Made by a program: the position numbers and the translations under genes
Shown: piece by piece, positions 6,756 to 8,307 of the stretch
How the letters are laid out: every line of letters begins with the position of its first letter
Position numbering within the stretch: the stretch's first letter is position 1
Assembly: GCA_018814505.1 (NCBI GenBank)
Contig: JAHIZQ010000122.1
Span: forward strand, 1-8,307
Direction: 5' to 3'
Source: Candidatus Omnitrophota bacterium
Lineage (GTDB): Bacteria > Omnitrophota > Gorgyraeia > Tantalellales > Tantalellaceae
Length of the DNA: 8,307 bases
The notes under the pieces: generated by a model
What the model saw: only the letters and a program-made list of their open reading frames with translations
What the model was told of the DNA's origin: nothing
Database searches by the model: none

Positions 6756-7697
6756 ATGGGAAACAGGTATCTTGTTACAGGCGGCGCGGGTTTTATCGGG
6801 TCAAACATCAGTGAAGAACTTTTAAAACGCGGAGAAGAAGTCCGAGTTATTGATAACCTTAGTACAGGCAGTCGCGAAAACATCAAATCTTTTAAGAGCG
6901 ATATTGAGTTTATCAATGGAGACATTCGCAGTAAAAGTGATATAATTTCAGCGCTTAAGGACGTAGATTATGTAATTCATCAGGCCGCGTTGGGGAGTGT
7001 AGCGCGAAGTCTTAAAAATCCACTTGAGACGAATGACGTTAATGTTAACGGAACGTTGAACGTATTAGTAAATGCGCGTGGTGCTGGCGTTAAAAGGGTT
7101 ATTTACGCGGGGAGTAGTTCCGCGTATGGGAACTGTAAAGTTTTTCCTCAAAAAGAAACTTGTGAAGTCAATCCTATCTCACCTTACGCGGTAAGTAAAC
7201 TCGCGGGGGAATATTATTGCCGGATGTTTAGTGAAACTATGGGGCTTGAAACAGTTTGCCTGAGATATTTTAATGTGTTTGGCCCGAGACAGAATCCGCA
7301 TTTAGAATATTCGGCTGTAATCCCGATTTTTATCGCGAAACTATTAAATAATCAGGCATGTTTTATTAATGGCGATGGCACACAATCTCGTGATTTTACT
7401 TTTGTTTCAAATGTTGTAGACGCGAATATTGTTTCGTGTACTGCCAAGAGTGCCGTGGGAAAGGTTATTAACGTAGCTTGTGGTGATAACCATTCCGTTG
7501 TAGACGTGGCGGCAGGCATAAAAAAAATTCTTAATAAAGATATAGCATCTGTGCATGGTCCGGAACGCGAGGGTGACATAAAAAGGTCATTAGCGGATAT
7601 AACTAGACTTAAGGAAATTTTGTGTGTGGAGCCTCGTATAAAGTTTGATGAAGGACTAGAAAAAACAGTAAATTGGTTTGTAAAACAAGGGCTATAA
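6756..7697 (+). CDS. wbpP: UDP-N-acetylglucosamine 4-epimerase (WbpP/TviC type)
   Basis: A 313-residue extended short-chain dehydrogenase/reductase. It has the NAD motif TGGAGFIG (8-15), Asp33 in VIDNLSTG, the SSSAYG serines (120-125) and the catalytic pair Tyr144/Lys148 in YAVSK. The stretch HQAALGSVARSLKNP (75-89) together with LRYFNVFGPRQNP (169-181) resembles WbpP and related epimerases that act on N-acetylated UDP-sugars. UDP-glucuronate epimerases usually have a different sequence there. It probably interconverts UDP-GlcNAc/UDP-GalNAc or their 6-carboxylates; next to the preceding dehydrogenase, UDP-GlcNAcA to UDP-GalNAcA is the natural reading, as for TviB-TviC in Vi antigen synthesis. 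Start choice: AGGAGA (6744-6749) lies six bases before ATG 6756, whereas the in-frame TTG at 6753 would leave only three. The gap to the previous stop is 13 bases. Substrate assignment is inference. Confidence 0.8.
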   Translation: MGNRYLVTGGAGFIGSNISEELLKRGEEVRVIDNLSTGSRENIKSFKSDIEFINGDIRSKSDIISALKDVDYVIHQAALGSVARSLKNPLETNDVNVNGTLNVLVNARGAGVKRVIYAGSSSAYGNCKVFPQKETCEVNPISPYAVSKLAGEYYCRMFSETMGLETVCLRYFNVFGPRQNPHLEYSAVIPIFIAKLLNNQACFINGDGTQSRDFTFVSNVVDANIVSCTAKSAVGKVINVACGDNHSVVDVAAGIKKILNKDIASVHGPEREGDIKRSLADITRLKEILCVEPRIKFDEGLEKTVNWFVKQGL

Positions 7698-7714
7698 AGT
7701 ATTAAAAGGTGTGT

Positions 7715-8307
7715 ATGAGAATATTAGTAGCGGGTGGCGCGGGTTTTATCGGTTCGCATTTGTGTGATAAACTTCTTGAAGACAAGCATCATGTAATTTG
7801 CGTGGATAATTTTTTAACAGGACACGCGGATAACATAAAGCATCTTATGCCGAATAATAGATTCAGATTTATTGAACATGACATAACCAGGCATTTAAAC
7901 GTTGAAGAAAAAATTGATTATATTCTTAATTTTGCTTCGCCGGCAAGCCCTGTTGATTATTTGAACTACCCGATAGAAACAATGAAGGTCGGGGCATTGG
8001 GAACGCATAATCTTTTAGGCCTTGCGGAGAAACATAATGCTTCTTTTTTGTTAGCATCGACCTCGGAAGTTTATGGAGACCCGCTTGTAAACCCTCAACC
8101 GGAAACATATTGGGGGAACGTTAATCCTGTTGGGCCGCGCAGTGTATACGATGAGGCGAAACGTTTTGCCGAGGCTATGACGCTTGTTTATTACCGTAAG
8201 CGCGGAATTGATGCCAAGATAGTCAGAATATTTAATACGTATGGGGAAAGAATGAAAGCGTGTGATGGCAGAGTGATTCCGAATCTTATACATCAGGCGC
8301 TTAATAA
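7715..8307 (+). CDS. uxs: UDP-glucuronate decarboxylase (UDP-xylose synthase), 3' end outside window
   Basis: An open frame from ATG 7715 runs through the window end; 197 residues are visible of a family that usually has about 310. It is an extended short-chain dehydrogenase with GGAGFIG (7-13) and Asp31 in VDNFLTG. The UXS hallmarks are [18 protein letters not shown] (72-89), STSEVYGDP (115-123) and the long signature from [11 protein letters not shown] (128-138) to [12 protein letters not shown] (139-150). The catalytic residues Glu118, Tyr145 and Lys149 are present. The enzyme oxidises UDP-glucuronate at C4, decarboxylates it and reduces it to UDP-xylose with a bound NAD. AAGGTG just before the ATG is the ribosome site, and the gap to the preceding gene is 17 bases, so it belongs to the same operon. 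An oddity is [10 protein letters not shown] where the family usually has GPRM. Ugd, encoded three genes upstream, would make its substrate. Confidence 0.9.
   Translation, partial: MRILVAGGAGFIGSHLCDKLLEDKHHVICVDNFLTGHADNIKHLMPNNRFRFIEHDITRHLNVEEKIDYILNFASPASPVDYLNYPIETMKVGALGTHNLLGLAEKHNASFLLASTSEVYGDPLVNPQPETYWGNVNPVGPRSVYDEAKRFAEAMTLVYYRKRGIDAKIVRIFNTYGERMKACDGRVIPNLIHQALN

Noticed and set aside
6756..7697. Epimerase read as a UDP-glucuronate 4-epimerase or GalE
   Set aside because: The HQAALGSVARS and RYFNVFGPRQNP stretches resemble the WbpP group, and the neighbouring HexNAc dehydrogenase agrees. It remains a possible alternative that an assay would settle.
6783..7752. Identical 17-base direct repeat at 6783-6799 and 7736-7752
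   Set aside because: Both copies encode the GAGFIG part of the NAD-binding motif in the two epimerase-family genes, so the repeat is explained by protein conservation and shared codon use rather than by a mobile element or recombination site.

Overview
The window is an AT-rich bacterial segment in which every recognisable gene lies on the + strand. It contains seven protein genes, the first and last cut by the window edges. An LptD/OstA-type protein with a signal peptide implies a diderm (LPS-type outer membrane) bacterium. The sequence alone does not fix the taxon. The mix of GGDEF proteins, a low-cysteine-identity LptD and nucleotide-sugar genes would fit an uncultivated lineage such as Omnitrophota or a relative, but that is a weak inference.

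Layout. Positions 1-1554 hold two tandem GGDEF proteins (probable diguanylate cyclases). The first is present only as its last 60 codons, and its stop overlaps the start of the second, a membrane-GAF-GGDEF protein with intact active and inhibitory sites. A 151-bp AT-rich gap follows, with an inverted repeat and a probable extended -10 promoter. Positions 1706-3976 encode LptD, which starts at TTG. A 139-bp gap (3977-4115) carries a terminator-like hairpin, a competing overlapping hairpin and a second extended -10 promoter. From 4116 to the window end runs a tightly packed operon of four nucleotide-sugar enzymes: UDP-glucose 6-dehydrogenase (ugd), a WbpA/TviB-type UDP-GlcNAc 6-dehydrogenase, a WbpP/TviC-type UDP-HexNAc 4-epimerase, and a UDP-glucuronate decarboxylase (UDP-xylose synthase) cut by the window edge.

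How they work together. The last four genes form two nested two-step routes. The outer pair would convert UDP-Glc to UDP-GlcA and then UDP-Xyl. The inner pair would convert UDP-GlcNAc to UDP-GlcNAcA and then UDP-GalNAcA. Both supply precursors for an acidic or xylose-containing surface polysaccharide; the glycosyltransferases and export genes would lie beyond the right edge. LptD is the outer-membrane LPS insertion protein, so the window is broadly about the cell envelope, with c-di-GMP signalling genes alongside.

No tRNA, rRNA, CRISPR array, insertion sequence or attachment site was seen. I see no clearly novel system; the most unusual points are regulatory (overlapping hairpins before ugd) and the pairing of the four sugar-nucleotide enzymes.
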